A stretch of DNA of 64,000 bases. Source: Collinsella sp. TF06-26. Lineage in GTDB: Bacteria; Actinomycetota; Coriobacteriia; Coriobacteriales; Coriobacteriaceae. The DNA lies in NCBI RefSeq assembly GCF_002232035.1, contig NZ_NKXR01000011.1, positions 1 to 64,000 of the forward strand. The letters run 5' to 3'. Every line of letters begins with the position of its first letter. The first letter of the stretch is position 1. Below, piece after piece: positions 8,648 through 16,369 of the stretch. The notes below the pieces were generated by a model. The model did no database searches. It worked only from the letters and a program-made list of their open reading frames with translations, and had not been told where the DNA came from. The position numbers were made by a program, and so were the translations under genes.

Positions 8648-10003
8648 CTAGTCCTCGTCTTCCTGGCCCGCAAGTAACCCTGCGGACTCCAAGCCCAAAA
8701 TCTCGTCGGCCTCCCGCACGTCTTCCAGCGCGTCGATATCCTTAAGCTTGCGCTCCATAACATTGGTGCGCGTGGTGATGATGCCCTCGACCGTTTTGCC
8801 CGCGGTCTCGATCTGCTGTTGGGCGCGACGCAGTGCTGCCTGGTAACGTGGCAGCTCGGCCTTGACGGCGGAAAGTACGCGCAGCACGTCATCGGTGCGT
8901 TTTTGCAACTTAAACGTCTGGTAGCTCATCTGCAGGCTGTTGAGGATGGCGGCCATGGTGCTGGGGCCGGCAACGTTGACGTGATAGTCGCGGCCCAGGG
9001 TCTCGATAAGCCCGGGACGGCTGACGACCTCGGCATACAAGCCCTCAAACGGCACGAACAGAATGCCAAAGTTGGTCGTCGCGGGCACGCTCAGGTACTT
9101 TTCGCAGATGTCCTTGGCCTCGCGTTTGACCATCGCATCGAGCGTCTTGCGCGCAGCGGCGACGGCCTCCGCGTCGCCCGACTCCTGGGCGTCGAGCAGA
9201 TGCTCGTACGCGTCGCCCGGGAATTTGGAGTCGATCGGCAGCAGCACGGGATCGCCCTCGTCTACCGGCAGCTTGACGGCAAACTCAACACGCTCTGAGG
9301 CGCCAGGCTTGGTGGCCACGTTTTCCAGATACTGGTCGGGCGTAAGGATGTCCGCCAAGATCGCGCCCAGCTGCACCTCGCCCAAAATGCCACGCGCCTT
9401 CACATTGCCCAGCACGCGCTTAAGGTCGCCCACGCCGGTGGCGATAGATTGCATATCGCCCAGGCCCTTGTACACGGCCTCGAGTTGGTCGCTCACCTGC
9501 TTAAACGATGCAGACAGGCGATCGTTGAGCGTGCGGGAGAGCTTCTCGTCCACCGTTGCGCGCATCTGATCGAGCTGCACGTTGTTGTCCTTGCGAATGG
9601 CGCCCAGCTGGGCATCGACCGTCTCGCGCACCTTGTCCAGGCGATGCTCGATGCCTTCGCGGTTGGCGCCAAGCTGTTGGGCCGTCTCGCGGCGCAGGTC
9701 GTCCATGCGGTCGCCGGCCTGCGAGAACTCACGCGCGATGGTCAGGTAGCGTTGCTGCTCCACGGCCGCATCGGTCGCCTGCTGCTGCGCGATGGCGTTT
9801 GCCGTGCGGCGGGTTTCGGCAAGCGCGACGTTGAGGGCATCGAGCGTGCTGTTGGCCTGCTCGAGCGCCGCGAGCGTCTCCGCTTCGTTGCCGCCACGCT
9901 CTCGCAACTCGGCACGAAGGCCTTTAAGCTGCAGGGCGCAAACCACAGCAACTCCCACCGCCACTAAGGCGATCACAACAAGCGCAATATCAATAGCAGA
10001 CAT
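8648..10003 (-). CDS. rmuC: DNA recombination protein RmuC
   Basis: A 451-residue protein with one N-terminal membrane segment (about 3-28), a long charged coiled coil (about 30-200) and a C-terminal RmuC domain with the conserved block PIDSKFPGDAYEHL. In E. coli RmuC limits inversions at short repeats and has a nuclease-like fold; its molecular role is incompletely known. The ATG used is preceded by GGAGT. It precedes the ABC exporter, with a GC-rich spacer of about 125 bases between them. The presence of a protein that suppresses inverted-repeat rearrangements is notable in a region so rich in inverted repeats, but that link is only suggestive. Confidence 0.9.
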   Translation of the reverse strand: MSAIDIALVVIALVAVGVAVVCALQLKGLRAELRERGGNEAETLAALEQANSTLDALNVALAETRRTANAIAQQQATDAAVEQQRYLTIAREFSQAGDRMDDLRRETAQQLGANREGIEHRLDKVRETVDAQLGAIRKDNNVQLDQMRATVDEKLSRTLNDRLSASFKQVSDQLEAVYKGLGDMQSIATGVGDLKRVLGNVKARGILGEVQLGAILADILTPDQYLENVATKPGASERVEFAVKLPVDEGDPVLLPIDSKFPGDAYEHLLDAQESGDAEAVAAARKTLDAMVKREAKDICEKYLSVPATTNFGILFVPFEGLYAEVVSRPGLIETLGRDYHVNVAGPSTMAAILNSLQMSYQTFKLQKRTDDVLRVLSAVKAELPRYQAALRRAQQQIETAGKTVEGIITTRTNVMERKLKDIDALEDVREADEILGLESAGLLAGQEDED

Positions 10004-10054
10004 AGACTCCGCCCAACAAACCCAATCGATTATCAATCAAAACCGCGATCAATC

Positions 10055-10618
10055 TTACCCCGCCACACGCACCGGGCGCCCAGCCTCTTCTTGGGCGCTT
10101 CTCTCCTCCGCATATTCCATAATGCGGCGCGCTGTCTTCCTGCTCACTTTTGAGTCATCGCCGGCCAAGTATGCGTATACGTTTCCCTTATTCAGATTCA
10201 AATCGCGGCAGAGACCGTAGCGCGTTACGCCCGATTCCCCTAGCGCCCCCAATGTTCTTTTTCGCATCAGGGCGTTGATCCTTCTGTCCGCCACTGGCTT
10301 TTCCTTCACCGCTCTATACGCACGCCAAACGTTGGCATAACGGTTAGGGAGCTCACTTTTGGCGCATAGAGACGCCATGCCACCCGCTTGATCGTACAAG
10401 GACAAAACGCTTCGGTAATCCTCTTCCATCCACGAGCCCTCGGATAAACCCAGAACGTATTCGGCTTTTCCTTGCGCCAAAGCGAGCAAAAACAGAGGCT
10501 CCGCCACGCGCGGCGCAACCGTCGTCGCCTGCTCAACCAGTTTTCTAAAACTCAGCGACTGCTGTCCGGATAGCTCCCGGCAATAGCCTTTCAAAAATCC
10601 CTCAAAAGTCAGATTCAA
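10055..10618 (-). CDS. HTH protein paired with the nucleotidyltransferase (candidate antitoxin)
   Basis: A 187-residue protein I do not recognise by family name. The C-terminal 55 residues look like a helix-turn-helix DNA-binding domain (YGLCRDLNLNKGNVYAYLAG). The rest is mixed helix with no known motif. The true start is probably TTG at 10618: AAAGGAGGTG lies upstream at ideal spacing, and the TTG overlaps the TGA stop of the nucleotidyltransferase gene, so translation is coupled. Codons are clearly more AT-rich than in the neighbouring rmuC, which suggests acquisition. A tightly linked nucleotidyltransferase and DNA-binding protein is the layout of AbiE-like and related toxin-antitoxin systems, although here the putative toxin comes first. 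Confidence 0.7.
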   Translation of the reverse strand: MNLTFEGFLKGYCRELSGQQSLSFRKLVEQATTVAPRVAEPLFLLALAQGKAEYVLGLSEGSWMEEDYRSVLSLYDQAGGMASLCAKSELPNRYANVWRAYRAVKEKPVADRRINALMRKRTLGALGESGVTRYGLCRDLNLNKGNVYAYLAGDDSKVSRKTARRIMEYAEERSAQEEAGRPVRVAG

Positions 10619-11145
10619 CCGAGCACCTCCTTTTTGTATTGCCTGTATGCGCAGACCATCTCTTGATAACTCCGCTCCGAAGGCGACGACGCCAGCGCCT
10701 CTCCATCGTCGAATATAAGCCGCTCGAGCAGATCCCAATCAAGTCGGTCGATAAATGTTCGACTATGGAGGTCGATGATGTCGTTCGGACGATAGGCATA
10801 GAGCTTCATCACCGCCAGATCCTCCAAAGATGGCGTAAAGTACCTGATAAAATGCGCCCCAATCTCCAATGGGATCAGGCGATCTTCGTAATTGAATGGC
10901 ATCTGGTTGCAATATGCCACTGCCATACCATTCACCTCGGGGTATCGAGCTATGATCTCGCGGAGGCACCTGTCTGCCTCAAACACATCAATGTCATGTG
11001 TAACCGCCCGATTCGTCACGTCGTTTAGCATGAAGGCGCTTCCTCCCACCAATACAACGCTCGGCCTATCGTCTCTTGGACCTATTTCCAGCTCCGCCTC
11101 TTCGTCAATATCCAAAAGAGTCTGCTCTAAATCCTGCTTATACAT
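10615..11145 (-). CDS. DUF6036-type nucleotidyltransferase (candidate toxin)
   Basis: A 176-residue protein with the polymerase-beta nucleotidyltransferase signature: GGS at 34-36 followed by D51-x-D53 in HDIDVF. Proteins of this kind transfer nucleotides to RNA or protein; several act as toxins that modify tRNA. No signal peptide or membrane segment is seen. It is the first gene of a coupled two-gene operon with the HTH protein. Codon use is more AT-rich than the flanking genes, consistent with an accessory island between rmuC and a small membrane protein. A toxin role is an inference from family and layout. Confidence 0.72.
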   Translation of the reverse strand: MYKQDLEQTLLDIDEEAELEIGPRDDRPSVVLVGGSAFMLNDVTNRAVTHDIDVFEADRCLREIIARYPEVNGMAVAYCNQMPFNYEDRLIPLEIGAHFIRYFTPSLEDLAVMKLYAYRPNDIIDLHSRTFIDRLDWDLLERLIFDDGEALASSPSERSYQEMVCAYRQYKKEVLG

Positions 11146-11268
11146 AGCAAATCCTAATATTATTCATCTTCAATAATACTATTCAGTTGCACGACAGGAC
11201 CCACAGGATGCAAGGATTCCACTCGTGGCGATAATCCCTACACCCTAGAAGTCCTAATGCGACAAACG

Positions 11269-11691
11269 CTAGCTCTCCCAGCCGGCGCGGATAGTTGTTA
11301 TGACATCACCTAGGCGCTGGCCCAGTGCCGCTAAATGCTGGAGCACCTCATTGGGCGAGGCACCGTTGAGAATGCACGTGAGGGCATACGACACCAGAAA
11401 GATGGCCGCAAGCCCCAGCGGGATGAGCACGATCATCGCCAGTGTACGCAGGCACTGGCCCACGCGGCGGCGACGCGTACGGCGTTTGTCGAACGCAAGC
11501 TCCTGCGCATACGAATCTTGTTGTACGGAATAGTTCTCTGGCACCGATCCACCCGCAAGCGAAACCGCGGGCGCGGCATTTTGCGCAGGAGGCTGGACGG
11601 CCGCCCCTTGCATTTGCATCTCCATAAGCCGTTGCTGTTGGCGCAACATGCGCTCGGCTTGTTGCTGCGGGGTCTCAAGAAACAGATCCAT
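11269..11691 (-). CDS. Small membrane protein, function unknown
   Basis: A 140-residue protein not recognised by family. It has a Gln/Met-rich N-terminal helix (about 8-28), a flexible Ala/Pro stretch (30-48), a basic patch KRRTRRRR (69-76) and one or possibly two membrane-spanning stretches (about 81-108). A short C-terminal helix follows. The basic patch before the hydrophobic segment predicts a cytoplasmic N terminus. The reading frame stays open much further upstream, but the ATG used here has GGAGG six bases before it. It stands alone between the toxin-antitoxin-like pair and the rubrerythrin operon. Confidence 0.65.
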   Translation of the reverse strand: MDLFLETPQQQAERMLRQQQRLMEMQMQGAAVQPPAQNAAPAVSLAGGSVPENYSVQQDSYAQELAFDKRRTRRRRVGQCLRTLAMIVLIPLGLAAIFLVSYALTCILNGASPNEVLQHLAALGQRLGDVITTIRAGWES

Positions 11692-11941
11692 GCTGGCCTC
11701 CAAAATCGGAGCATTCGACGCTTGCGCCCAGCATCCCGCACCGCCAAGGCCACGGCAACGCAATCCGTAGCAATAGCTGCAAAGTTTCTTGCTGACAAAA
11801 GCTGTCGAAAACCTCAACAACTCCCCTACCAGCACTTTCTTTGAGCTTTTTCGCCAGCAATCTTTTGGCCCTCCGCCCTTACGCCAACTGACCAAAATCT
11901 AACCAAAAGCTTGACGGAAATTGTGAAGACATGGACCCCAA

Positions 11942-11973
11942 ACAAAACGTGCCGCCCCATAAGGGGCAGCACG
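11942..11973 (-). terminator. Terminator downstream of the rubrerythrin gene
   Basis: The stem is CGTGC-x-GCCCC / GGGGC-x-GCACG with loop ATAA. On the minus strand it is followed by TTTTGTTT, a good U tract. It sits behind the long inverted repeat, so the transcript of the rubrerythrin operon would carry both structures at its 3' end. Confidence 0.75.
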
Positions 11974-12022
11974 CAAACTTCTTATCTGCTTTTCTGCAGT
12001 GAGCACGCGACGACTCGAAGCC

Positions 12023-12120
12023 GGAGCGCAGGGCGGGAGGCCGGATTGCCTTCCCTCAACGCGACCCTGCGGAGCCGTGAGCGGGGAGGGAAGGCAATCC
12101 GGCCTCCCGCCCTGCGCTCC
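12023..12120. repeat. Long perfect inverted repeat after the rubrerythrin gene
   Basis: The arms 12023-12057 and 12086-12120 are 35 bases each and perfectly complementary, around a 28-base loop. It begins 20 bases beyond the rubrerythrin stop codon. It has no U tract of its own. The arm sequence is unrelated to those of the other four long inverted repeats. Confidence 0.9.
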
Positions 12121-12140
12121 GCAGCAGCCAGCGCCAAGCG

Positions 12141-12680
12141 CTAGTAGTTCACCACCTGCTCCTCAAAGTACGCCTTGGGGTGGTTACAAACCGGGCACAC
12201 CTCGGGCGCCTCGGCACCCACATGCAGGTGCCCGCAGTTCAGGCACTTCCACACCTTTACGCCCTCGCGCTCAAACACCTCGCCCGACTCAATGCGCTCG
12301 ACGAGCTTGTTGTAGCGCTCCTCGTGAGCCTTCTCGACGGCACCGACGCCACGGAACTTTGCAGCAATCTCGGCAAAGCCCTCTTCCTCGGCGGTCTTGG
12401 CAAACTCGTCGTACATCGTGGTCCACTCGTAGTTCTCGCCCGCAGCGGCATCACGCAAGTTGTCCAGGGTGTCGGGAACGGCGCCGTCGTGCAGATACTT
12501 AAACCACAGCTTGGCGTGCTCGGACTCGTTGCCCGCGGTCTCGGCAAAGATATTCGAGATCTGCACGTAGCCATCCTTCTTGGCCTTAGATGCGTAGTAG
12601 CGATACTTGGTGTGCGCCTGGGACTCACCGGCAAAAGCGGTCTCGAGGTTCTTCTTGGTCTGAGAGTTCTCAAAATCCAT
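12141..12680 (-). CDS. rbr: Rubrerythrin
   Basis: A cytoplasmic peroxidase of anaerobes that reduces hydrogen peroxide with electrons from rubredoxin. The 179 residues comprise a ferritin-like diiron domain (about 1-140) with E19, E52-x2-H55 and E116-x2-H119 as likely metal ligands, and a C-terminal rubredoxin-like domain with C146-x2-C149 and C162-x2-C165. The ATG is preceded by AAGGGA about ten bases away. An in-frame GTG seven codons earlier is possible but worse. It is the last gene behind rrf2 and mutY, so the operon links sensing, DNA repair and peroxide removal. Confidence 0.95.
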   Translation of the reverse strand: MDFENSQTKKNLETAFAGESQAHTKYRYYASKAKKDGYVQISNIFAETAGNESEHAKLWFKYLHDGAVPDTLDNLRDAAAGENYEWTTMYDEFAKTAEEEGFAEIAAKFRGVGAVEKAHEERYNKLVERIESGEVFEREGVKVWKCLNCGHLHVGAEAPEVCPVCNHPKAYFEEQVVNY

Positions 12681-12778
12681 AGGTGTACTTCCCTTCAACA
12701 CATGCCGCCCGTAGGCTTCGAGCGGCCTTATTTTATGGTACCCCCTGCCGAAAATCTAAACCTTATAATTTGAGCGCG

Positions 12779-13684
12779 CTATACGCTCAGCCAACGATCG
12801 CCCTCGGAGCGGCAAAAACCCTCGCGCTCCAAATCGGCCAGAATGCTTGCGACTAGCTCGCGCTCGACCGGCTCTCGGCCAGCTGCCGCCTCCATCTCGT
12901 TAACGCCTGCAACGGCCTCATCGAGCGTAATACCCGCCGGCTGCCCATCGCGCGCTGCCAGCAGCATGCGCACGATGTGGGCACGCTTTTGACGACGCGA
13001 ACCCTCAAACTTGGACTGGCGACTATAGCCCGCCGATCGCCTAGACGGATTGGGCAACGTCTTCTTAAGATACGCACCATAATCCAGCAGCGCGTAATAC
13101 CACGCGCGCGGCGTGTCGGCATCATCGAGCGGCACGGCAAAGGGAGCAATCTCATCCGCCGTCGCGCCGGGAGCCGCCGGACAGGCGGCCTGAATCAGCG
13201 GCACCAGCTCGCGATCAGGAACGGCCGGCACATCGGGAAAGAAATGATGCAGAAAGACCGTGCGCACGTTGGTCTCCAGATACACACCCGGTAGATCGAA
13301 CGCGAACGACCGGATGCCCTGCGCCGTCGCCGGGCCAATACCGGGCAGGGCGACCAGGTCGCGCGTCTCACGTGGAAACTTCCCGTCCCAGTCCTCTACA
13401 ACGCGCTGAGCGGCCTTGTGGAGCGCCAGGGCGCGTCGGTTGTAGCCCATCCCCTGCCAAGCGTCCAAAACATCGGAAGGCGCGGCCTGGGCAAGCGCCT
13501 GCACGGTTGGAAAGCGATCGAGCCACGCGGGCATACGCGTCTCCACACGCGGCACCTGCGTTTGCTGCAGCATAACCTCGGAAAGCCAAATAATGTACGG
13601 GTCGCGCGTACGGCGCCACGGAAGGTCGCGATAACGCAGGACCCCTTCCGAACGAATCATCGAACGAAAGGGGTCCTGAATCAT
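12779..13684 (-). CDS. mutY: MutY-type adenine glycosylase lacking the iron-sulfur cluster
   Basis: A 301-residue HhH-GPD glycosylase, expected to remove adenine opposite 8-oxoguanine. Present are the catalytic Glu36 in WLSEVMLQQTQV and a helix-hairpin-helix (about 110-124, LVALPGIGPATAQG). Absent are the four [4Fe-4S] cysteines that normally follow the HhH domain: the stretch 200-240 has no cysteine and is rich in Arg/Lys/Ser instead. Where E. coli MutY has its second catalytic residue (Asp in LDGNV) this protein reads LETNV, with Glu137. No NUDIX-like C-terminal domain is present. The ATG follows AAGGAG. It lies 21 bases after the Rrf2 gene. It may be a clusterless MutY or a sister glycosylase with another substrate. 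Confidence 0.8.
   Translation of the reverse strand: MIQDPFRSMIRSEGVLRYRDLPWRRTRDPYIIWLSEVMLQQTQVPRVETRMPAWLDRFPTVQALAQAAPSDVLDAWQGMGYNRRALALHKAAQRVVEDWDGKFPRETRDLVALPGIGPATAQGIRSFAFDLPGVYLETNVRTVFLHHFFPDVPAVPDRELVPLIQAACPAAPGATADEIAPFAVPLDDADTPRAWYYALLDYGAYLKKTLPNPSRRSAGYSRQSKFEGSRRQKRAHIVRMLLAARDGQPAGITLDEAVAGVNEMEAAAGREPVERELVASILADLEREGFCRSEGDRWLSV
13638..13677 (-). promoter_or_regulatory. Strong hairpin inside the first codons of mutY
   Basis: A 17-base inverted repeat (15 of 17 pairs) with a 6-base loop spans codons 3-16 of mutY. Folded in the mRNA it would sit just behind the start codon and could slow ribosome entry. It lies in coding sequence, so it may also be chance in codon choice; the arms AGGACCCCTT / AAGGGGTCCT are perfect over ten bases. 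Confidence 0.45.
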
Positions 13685-13705
13685 GGCTATGCTCCTTATG
13701 CGGCG

Positions 13706-14191
13706 CTATTCCTCCCGGCAAGCATACGCGCAGGCGGCGTACTCGGGAAACGCATCGCGATCGGCGAACTTGGGATCGACGGCCGGGAACTGGCGATGGG
13801 CGACGATATCGCCGAGCGAAACGGAATCGAGATAGTCGCGCATCAGTGCCTGGGCTCCGGCCCACAGGGGATGATAGCAGCACGTGCCCATACGCGCACA
13901 GTCGCCATCGGGCGCGGTGCAGTCGTTCATAACCATGGGGCCCTGAACGGCCTCTACAACCTGACGGATCGTGACATCGTCGGGGCTCACCTTAAGGCGC
14001 ATGCCGCCATGAACACCACGCAGGCTCTCCACAATGCCGGCCTGAACCAAACCGTGTTGGATCGAACGGGCAAACGAATACGGGACATTGACCTCTTCGG
14101 CGGCAGTGCGAACAGAAAGCAGACGCTCCGGGTCCTCGGCAAGCATCGCGAGCATGCGAAGGGCGTAATCAGTCTTCCTCGATATGTCCAT
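13706..14191 (-). CDS. Rrf2-family transcriptional regulator, Fe-S type
   Basis: A 161-residue winged-helix repressor. The N-terminal DNA-binding domain (MDISRKTDYALRML) and recognition helix region (YSFARSIQHGL) are typical of Rrf2. Cysteines C91, C98, C104 and C105 form the cluster expected of IscR/NsrR/RsrR-like members that bind [2Fe-2S] or [4Fe-4S], so it probably senses oxidants, nitric oxide or iron-sulfur status. The ATG follows AAAGGGGA. It is the first gene of rrf2-mutY-rbr, so autoregulation of that operon is likely. Confidence 0.9.
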   Translation of the reverse strand: MDISRKTDYALRMLAMLAEDPERLLSVRTAAEEVNVPYSFARSIQHGLVQAGIVESLRGVHGGMRLKVSPDDVTIRQVVEAVQGPMVMNDCTAPDGDCARMGTCCYHPLWAGAQALMRDYLDSVSLGDIVAHRQFPAVDPKFADRDAFPEYAACAYACREE

Positions 14192-14497
14192 TTTTCCCCT
14201 TTCAAGGAATAGGAACAGCTCGAACGAGCTCCGGGGCCGAGCTTACGTCGAGACGTCAATGACCGTATGGACGCCCAAATAGCAAAACGGGTGCCCACTG
14301 AATGCCGTGTTTGAAGCCTCTTGCATCAAAAACGGCCCACAGTGCAATTCAGTATAACCTAACCCCCTGCTTCGTTGAACTGGTGTTGCGCAACAAACGC
14401 CTTGTTTGAACACATGTCTCAAACGGAACTTGTCCGGGAATTGGAAGGATTTGCTTCTGGGCGAAAGGAGCCGATGGGATCGAGGTCCTATCAAACG
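14192..14497. other. Intergenic region upstream of the rrf2 operon
   Basis: About 300 bases without a gene. It contains the probable rrf2 promoter and the palindrome upstream of it. The remaining part up to the tRNA terminator shows nothing I can support. Confidence 0.5.
14351..14395 (-). promoter_or_regulatory. Probable promoter and operator of the rrf2-mutY-rbr operon
   Basis: On the minus strand TTCAAC (14374-14379) and TATACT (14351-14356) are 17 bases apart, a reasonable sigma70-type pair. Just upstream is the perfect 12-base palindrome TGTTGCGCAACA (14384-14395). A close relative of this palindrome occurs twice at 41.0 kb. It could be the Rrf2 site or that of another regulator. Confidence 0.45.
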
Positions 14498-14526
14498 CAA
14501 AAAGCCACGTCCGAAGACGTGGCTTT
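14498..14526 (-). terminator. Terminator of the tRNA-Asp gene
   Basis: A perfect 11-base stem AAAGCCACGTC / GACGTGGCTTT around the tetraloop begins 8 bases past the encoded CCA. On the minus strand the loop is TTCG and the 3' flank is TTTTTGCG, a strong intrinsic terminator. Confidence 0.85.
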
Positions 14527-14534
14527 AATTGCGT

Positions 14535-14612
<78 letters not shown>

Positions 14613-14720
14613 AGGCAGTCGTTCGCGTTTGTTTCCGCTCGCGTGCGCTGCGGGGATTAGTATACACAGAAGTCTGTCCGGCGCGCAACAACTTTTTTGA
14701 AAAAATTTTTGGAGCCATCC

Positions 14721-14863
14721 GGGAGGGTCTCCGGGGCTGGGGGCGTGGGTTAAGTTTGCTGCTCTACAGTCCTGCGCAAGACGGAAAGCACATTAAGTGC
14801 TTTCCTTTGCGTGCGGAACTCGCGACAAACTTAACCCCCGCTCCCAGCCCCGGAGACCCTCCC
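14721..14863. repeat. Long inverted repeat with nested inner hairpin
   Basis: The arms 14721-14758 and 14826-14863 are 38 bases with 36 pairs. Inside, GGAAAGCAC / GTGCTTTCC forms a second stem around ATTAA. The whole can fold into one cruciform of about 143 bases. Unlike the other long repeats it is not directly next to a stop codon; the phosphodiesterase terminator lies between. Confidence 0.85.
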
Positions 14864-14978
14864 TGCCGTCACTTTGTTCGAGTCGTTGTTGTTCCTCGCC
14901 GCTTCCGCGGCTCGAGGTCCCCGTTCTCCTCGGCGGGGTTGTCTAAGGTTGTCGCTGAAGCTCTACCTTTGGCTCAAA

Positions 14979-15014
14979 GAAAAACGGGAGATGCAATCTG
15001 CATCCCCCGTTTTT
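14979..15014 (-). terminator. Terminator of the phosphodiesterase gene
   Basis: The minus strand reads AAAAACGGG, GATGCA, a short loop, TGCATC, CCCGTTTTTC. It begins 8 bases after the stop codon and has a five-T tract, a standard intrinsic terminator. Confidence 0.85.
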
Positions 15015-15021
15015 GTTGCGT

Positions 15022-15489
15022 TTACTCTAGGTCAATAAACTTGGTGCTCAGGATCTTGCCGTCTTTTACGAGCATTCTGGCCATGGTGGGGCCTCGGCTG
15101 CCTCTGGGGTAGCTGGCACTACCCGGGTTGAGAACCAGGCAGCGGCCTACTTGGGCTTCTTTGGTTACGTGGGTATGACCGTTGATGGCTACGTCTACGG
15201 ATCCCACGGGCAGGTCTTCACGGTAGTGGGCTACGGCGAATTTGAGGCCTTCGTAGGTAAAGAGGGCCAGACGGTCTACATCCGGGCCGTAGTCGCGGTA
15301 GTAGTCGTTGTTGCCTAGGACCGCTCGCACGGGGGCGATGGCGCATAGATGCTCGTAATCCATCTCTGACGTGAGGTCTCCGGCGTGGATGATCAGATCT
15401 GCGCCCTTGAGCTCGTCCAGAAGCGCGGGCGAAAGATAGCCGTGGGTGTCCGAGATGATGTCGATGCGCTTGGCGCTTGCACTGTTCAT
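15022..15489 (-). CDS. YfcE/MJ0936-type metallophosphoesterase
   Basis: A 155-residue cytoplasmic calcineurin-like phosphoesterase, full length for the small YfcE class. Metal-binding motifs are D14-x-H16 (SDTHG), GD at 37-38, GNND (59-62), H88 and GHTH (104-107). These enzymes hydrolyse phosphodiesters such as bis-pNPP or cyclic nucleotides in vitro; the natural substrate is usually unknown. An in-frame start 16 codons upstream is disfavoured because the ATG used follows AAGGGA. It is about 90 bases downstream of the LytTR response regulator and may be in the same transcript. Confidence 0.88.
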   Translation of the reverse strand: MNSASAKRIDIISDTHGYLSPALLDELKGADLIIHAGDLTSEMDYEHLCAIAPVRAVLGNNDYYRDYGPDVDRLALFTYEGLKFAVAHYREDLPVGSVDVAINGHTHVTKEAQVGRCLVLNPGSASYPRGSRGPTMARMLVKDGKILSTKFIDLE

Positions 15490-15580
15490 GGGATCCCTTC
15501 TGCAAAACCGATTCGACGTATATACAAAAAGCCCCACGGCTCCGCAGACAATTGGTCTACAGGGCTGCGGGGCCAGTGTG

Positions 15581-16297
15581 CTAGAGGCTCAGGACCTTCT
15601 TGAGCGGCACAACGCGACGGCGCGAGACCGGCACGCGTTCGTCGACGCCCGTAATGCCCAGCTGGATAGCACCCGAGGGCACCGTCTCGACATCTGTGAC
15701 GCACGCCAAGTTGACGATATAGCGGCGATGAACGCGAAAGAAGCCAAAGTCGCAAAGCTTGGCCTCGAACTGCGCAAGCGAAGTCGTCGATAGAAAACGA
15801 TCATCGACGGTATAGATACAGGAGTAATCGTCCTTGGCCATGATGAAGCGAATGTCATCCACGGGAATGAGGACCTTACGGCCGCCCTTTTCCACCGGAA
15901 TGCGCTCGATGGTGGCCTTGCTGTCCGTGACGGGCTTGGCGCGCTGCATGACCTTCTCGATCGCGCGATCCAGGCGTGCCTCCTCAACCGGTTTCATTAG
16001 ATAATCGACAGCATCTACGTCGAACGCCTCGACGGCATGATCGCTATACGCGGTCACAAACACAATCGCCGGCGGATTCTTAAGCTTATGCAGTGCCTCG
16101 GCAAGCTGCAGACCAGAAGCGCCGGGCATCGAGATATCGAGAAATACGACATCGACGCGGCTTTCCATCAGCATCTCAATGGCGGAGCGGACGCTCGACG
16201 CCTCAGTGATCGTGCCGATCTTGCCCGTCTGCTCGAGCAAGAAGCGAAGTTCCGAACGGGCCGGGGCCTCATCATCCACAATCATCGCACGCAGCAT
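15581..16297 (-). CDS. LytTR-family response regulator (system 1)
   Basis: A 238-residue two-component regulator. The receiver domain (about 1-120) has the acidic pair D8-D9 and phosphoacceptor D54 (VFLDISMPG). The C-terminal LytTR DNA-binding domain (about 135-238) has the typical HRRYIVNL segment. It is the third gene in the operon glycosyltransferase-kinase-regulator and pairs with the kinase directly upstream. LytTR regulators bind paired direct repeats in promoters and control cell-envelope, autolysis or bacteriocin genes. A second very similar protein is encoded at 21.5-22.2 kb. Confidence 0.92.
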   Translation of the reverse strand: MLRAMIVDDEAPARSELRFLLEQTGKIGTITEASSVRSAIEMLMESRVDVVFLDISMPGASGLQLAEALHKLKNPPAIVFVTAYSDHAVEAFDVDAVDYLMKPVEEARLDRAIEKVMQRAKPVTDSKATIERIPVEKGGRKVLIPVDDIRFIMAKDDYSCIYTVDDRFLSTTSLAQFEAKLCDFGFFRVHRRYIVNLACVTDVETVPSGAIQLGITGVDERVPVSRRRVVPLKKVLSL

Positions 16298-16369
16298 AGG
16301 GATTAAACCTTTCGTCAACAAACTACGCCGGGCATCCGCCGCTTGGCGTTGAGCCCATAGCCTTTTATT

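Larger units (their letters stand above)
11692..12140. other. Intergenic region upstream of the small membrane protein gene
   Basis: A gap of about 450 bases. The first 250 (11692-11940) hold an open frame that continues the small membrane protein gene backwards but lacks a start site, and presumably contain its promoter; no clear -35/-10 pair was found. The rest holds a terminator-like hairpin at 11948-11973 and the long inverted repeat at 12023-12120. Confidence 0.5.
14613..15021. other. Intergenic region between tRNA-Asp and the phosphodiesterase gene
   Basis: About 400 bases. It holds a long inverted repeat (14721-14863), the tRNA-Asp promoter region just upstream of the tRNA, a GC hairpin near 14895-14920 (CCTCG ... 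CGAGG) and the terminator of the phosphodiesterase gene. No open frame with a start site is seen. Confidence 0.5.
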
